Of a DNA stretch of 64,000 nucleotides, positions 62,571-64,000 are shown one piece after another. Position 1 is the stretch's first letter. Each line of letters starts with the position of its first letter. Below the pieces are notes generated by a model, which was given only the letters and a program-made list of their open reading frames with translations, did not search any database and had not been told where the DNA came from. The translations under genes were made by a program, and so were the position numbers. The DNA is from JAJRVM01 sp041752115 (GTDB lineage Bacteria; Planctomycetota; Planctomycetia; Pirellulales; Pirellulaceae), in assembly GCA_041752115.1 (NCBI GenBank), contig JBGSHS010000375.1:1-64000 (forward strand), given 5' to 3'.

Positions 62571-63437
62571 TTACCTTGTCGTAGATGCATCATCACTCAG
62601 GTATCCCAACGACACCAAGAACTCGTCCATTCGCTGCGTCGTCTTTTCCAGCCAGGGCGACCGGTTGAAGAAGCCGTGCGGCTGACCCTCGGCTGTGAAC
62701 AACTCAGCCTGATGCCCCAGTTCCTTCGACTTCCTCATGAACTCGTCACCCATGATGGCCAAGCGGTCGGCGGTCCCGAAGAAGATCAGTGTCGGCGGAC
62801 TGTCCTTAGCCAGATGCAGGGTTGGCGAAATCGCTTTTCCCACAACCTCGTCATTCCCGATCCGCTCCATCAACTCGGGAATGCTCTCAAAACGGAGGAC
62901 TGGATTGAACAGGATCAGGGCATTGGGCTTCGAAGAGATCTTGGCGTCTTCACCATCGGCATCGAGGTCGGGGGTAAGGGCCGTGCAGGCTGCAATGTGA
63001 CCACCAGCCGATCCGCCCGCCGCCACGATCCGGTCGGGATCGACTCCTAACTTCTTGGCATTCTGCCGCAGCCAACGGACGGCGCTCTTGGCGTCCTCGA
63101 CGCACTCCTTGGGCGTCACACCATGCCGGGACTTCACTCGGTAGTCGGCCCTGGCGGCGACCATGCCACGTCCGGCACAATGCGTGGCCTGCGACTCGAA
63201 CTGGGTGATCTTTCCGTTCTGCCAACCGCCGCCAAAGAAGAAGACGACGGCTGGTCGCTTGTCGCCCTCCGTCCAGCCAGGCGGGCAGTGAATGATAATC
63301 TCCAGATCAGCCTGCGGCGTCTTCTCGTAAACGAAGGATCGGATTGCAGGACCGGTTGCAGCGTCGGAGTCGGCGGCTTCCATTCCAACCGCCGTACAAA
63401 GAATCATGCTCGTCGCCAAGGCTACGGTGCGTCGCAT
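62571..63437 (-). CDS. Secreted alpha/beta hydrolase, BD-FAE/esterase-lipase type
   Basis: A 288-aa exported esterase. The oxyanion-hole motif is FFFGGGWQNG (variant of HGGG), the nucleophile GGSAGGHIAA, the Asp probably in FFGTADRLAI and the His in GQPHGFFNRSP. This fits the planctomycete COG0657 group located in sulfatase and DUF1080 loci. AAAGGTGA precedes ATG 63437. It likely deacetylates or deacylates polysaccharide side groups. Confidence 0.87.
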   Translation of the reverse strand: MRRTVALATSMILCTAVGMEAADSDAATGPAIRSFVYEKTPQADLEIIIHCPPGWTEGDKRPAVVFFFGGGWQNGKITQFESQATHCAGRGMVAARADYRVKSRHGVTPKECVEDAKSAVRWLRQNAKKLGVDPDRIVAAGGSAGGHIAACTALTPDLDADGEDAKISSKPNALILFNPVLRFESIPELMERIGNDEVVGKAISPTLHLAKDSPPTLIFFGTADRLAIMGDEFMRKSKELGHQAELFTAEGQPHGFFNRSPWLEKTTQRMDEFLVSLGYLSDDASTTR

Positions 63438-63485
63438 GAACTCACCTTTCATAAATGCCGCCTTTCCATCTCCTGTGATTCCAAA

Positions 63486-64000
63486 TCAGTCCAATTCCCT
63501 CACCTCAATGTCCTTGAATCGGATCAGCAACTCGTCGCCGGGATGAATCTGAAGTCCGATGTGCCCCGTCATCCCAACATTGCGTGCCCGGTGAACCTCG
63601 TCATCCAGCCGCCCTTTGCCGTCGTAGTCGGCAACGGTCACTCCGTTGATGATCGTCTTGATGCTGGTTCCCCGGCAGACGATGCGGACCTCGTTCCACA
63701 CTTCTTCCTTGTCTGCGTGTTTCCAGGTCCAACCCTTCGGAGCATGTACCGGCTTGGCGTTGGCAGGCGGTCCCACGTCGGGCCAGAGCCAGACCTGTAC
63801 ACCCCTCGTTTCGTCATAGATAAAGCCATTTCGCCATGGGGCAGGTGGGTTGAGATCGACTTGAGGACCATCGAGCCAACCGGCCTGGTCATCGTAGCGA
63901 CTGCGAAGTTGAACGCCGCTGTTTCCCGTCGTGGTGCTGTACGTCTGGACCTTCATCTGAAGCTCGAAGTCCCCGTATTCCTTTTGCGTGAGCAGCCAGA
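63486..64000 (-). CDS. DUF1080 (3-keto-disaccharide hydrolase-type) protein, 5' end outside window
   Basis: The C-terminal 171 codons of a DUF1080/concanavalin-like protein: YGDFELQMKVQTYSTTTGNS, GVQLRSRYDDQAG, VWNEVRIVCRGTSIKTIING, VTVADYDGKG and GHIGLQIHPGDELLIRFKDI. It ends 48 bp before the esterase start, so both are likely co-transcribed. DUF1080 proteins are abundant in planctomycetes; some are described as 3-keto-glycoside hydrolases. The start lies beyond the window. Confidence 0.9.
   Translation of the reverse strand, partial: WLLTQKEYGDFELQMKVQTYSTTTGNSGVQLRSRYDDQAGWLDGPQVDLNPPAPWRNGFIYDETRGVQVWLWPDVGPPANAKPVHAPKGWTWKHADKEEVWNEVRIVCRGTSIKTIINGVTVADYDGKGRLDDEVHRARNVGMTGHIGLQIHPGDELLIRFKDIEVRELD

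Overview
The window looks like a chromosomal segment of a heterotrophic planctomycete (Planctomycetota, Pirellulales-like). The basis is the gene families present: secreted GH32-like beta-propeller proteins, LamG fusions, a formylglycine sulfatase, ThuA and DUF1080 proteins, a hydrazine-synthase-alpha-like diheme protein, a very large MMPL/RND exporter and a Cys-rich secreted protein. Gene spacing is loose, and degenerate repeats of a kind I associate with planctomycete genomes sit between genes. This assignment comes from family recognition, not from a marker-gene search. I saw no rRNA, tRNA, CRISPR array, transposase or integrase.

Layout. 1-6.5 kb (minus strand): SF1 helicase running off the left edge, secreted propeller protein, alpha/beta hydrolase, POT peptide transporter. 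7.2-15 kb (mostly plus): Rrf2/NsrR-type regulator with a palindromic operator, Tll0287-type heme protein, RMD1/DUF155 protein (minus), DksA-like zinc finger, LssY_C protein, cold-shock protein, infC with a non-canonical ATC start, DEAD-box helicase. 15-30.8 kb: a carbohydrate region with a 989-aa LamG/GH32-like protein, a HzsA-like diheme protein, a XylR-type AraC regulator and, divergent from it, an aldolase / HAD phosphatase / DeoC / FGGY-kinase set, then a 1083-aa protein with two GH39/GH5-like barrels. 31-37 kb: a damaged respiratory locus holding an ActB-ActF remnant of alternative complex III, SCO1, caa3-type CoxB and a 3'-truncated CoxA that abuts an inverted ctaA fragment. 37-45 kb: planctomycete-specific protein, CsrA, ANTAR response regulator, polytopic membrane protein, Cys-rich protein, porin. 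45.8-52 kb: RND exporter, sulfatase, sulfatase/ThuA chimera. 52.4-58.5 kb (minus): arsenic cluster arsR - arsM-arsD fusion - arsA - arsC - arsC, then a second unit arsR - collapsed ArsP permease - redox thioredoxin - broken DGC protein - transporter tail. 59-64 kb: esterases, DUF1080 copies, TspO, CIA30 and small remnants.

Two things stand out. First, at least seven genes are collapsed, chimeric or interrupted by single in-frame stops (ActB-ActF, CoxA/CtaA, sulfatase/ThuA, ArsP, the DGC protein, a DUF1080 tail, a GNAT), while their operon neighbours look intact. This suggests active gene loss by short deletions, unless the assembly is at fault. Second, the arsenic cluster has two ArsR regulators, each with a distinct operator design that can be read from the DNA, and it carries ArsA and an ArsM-ArsD fusion but no intact arsenite pump.
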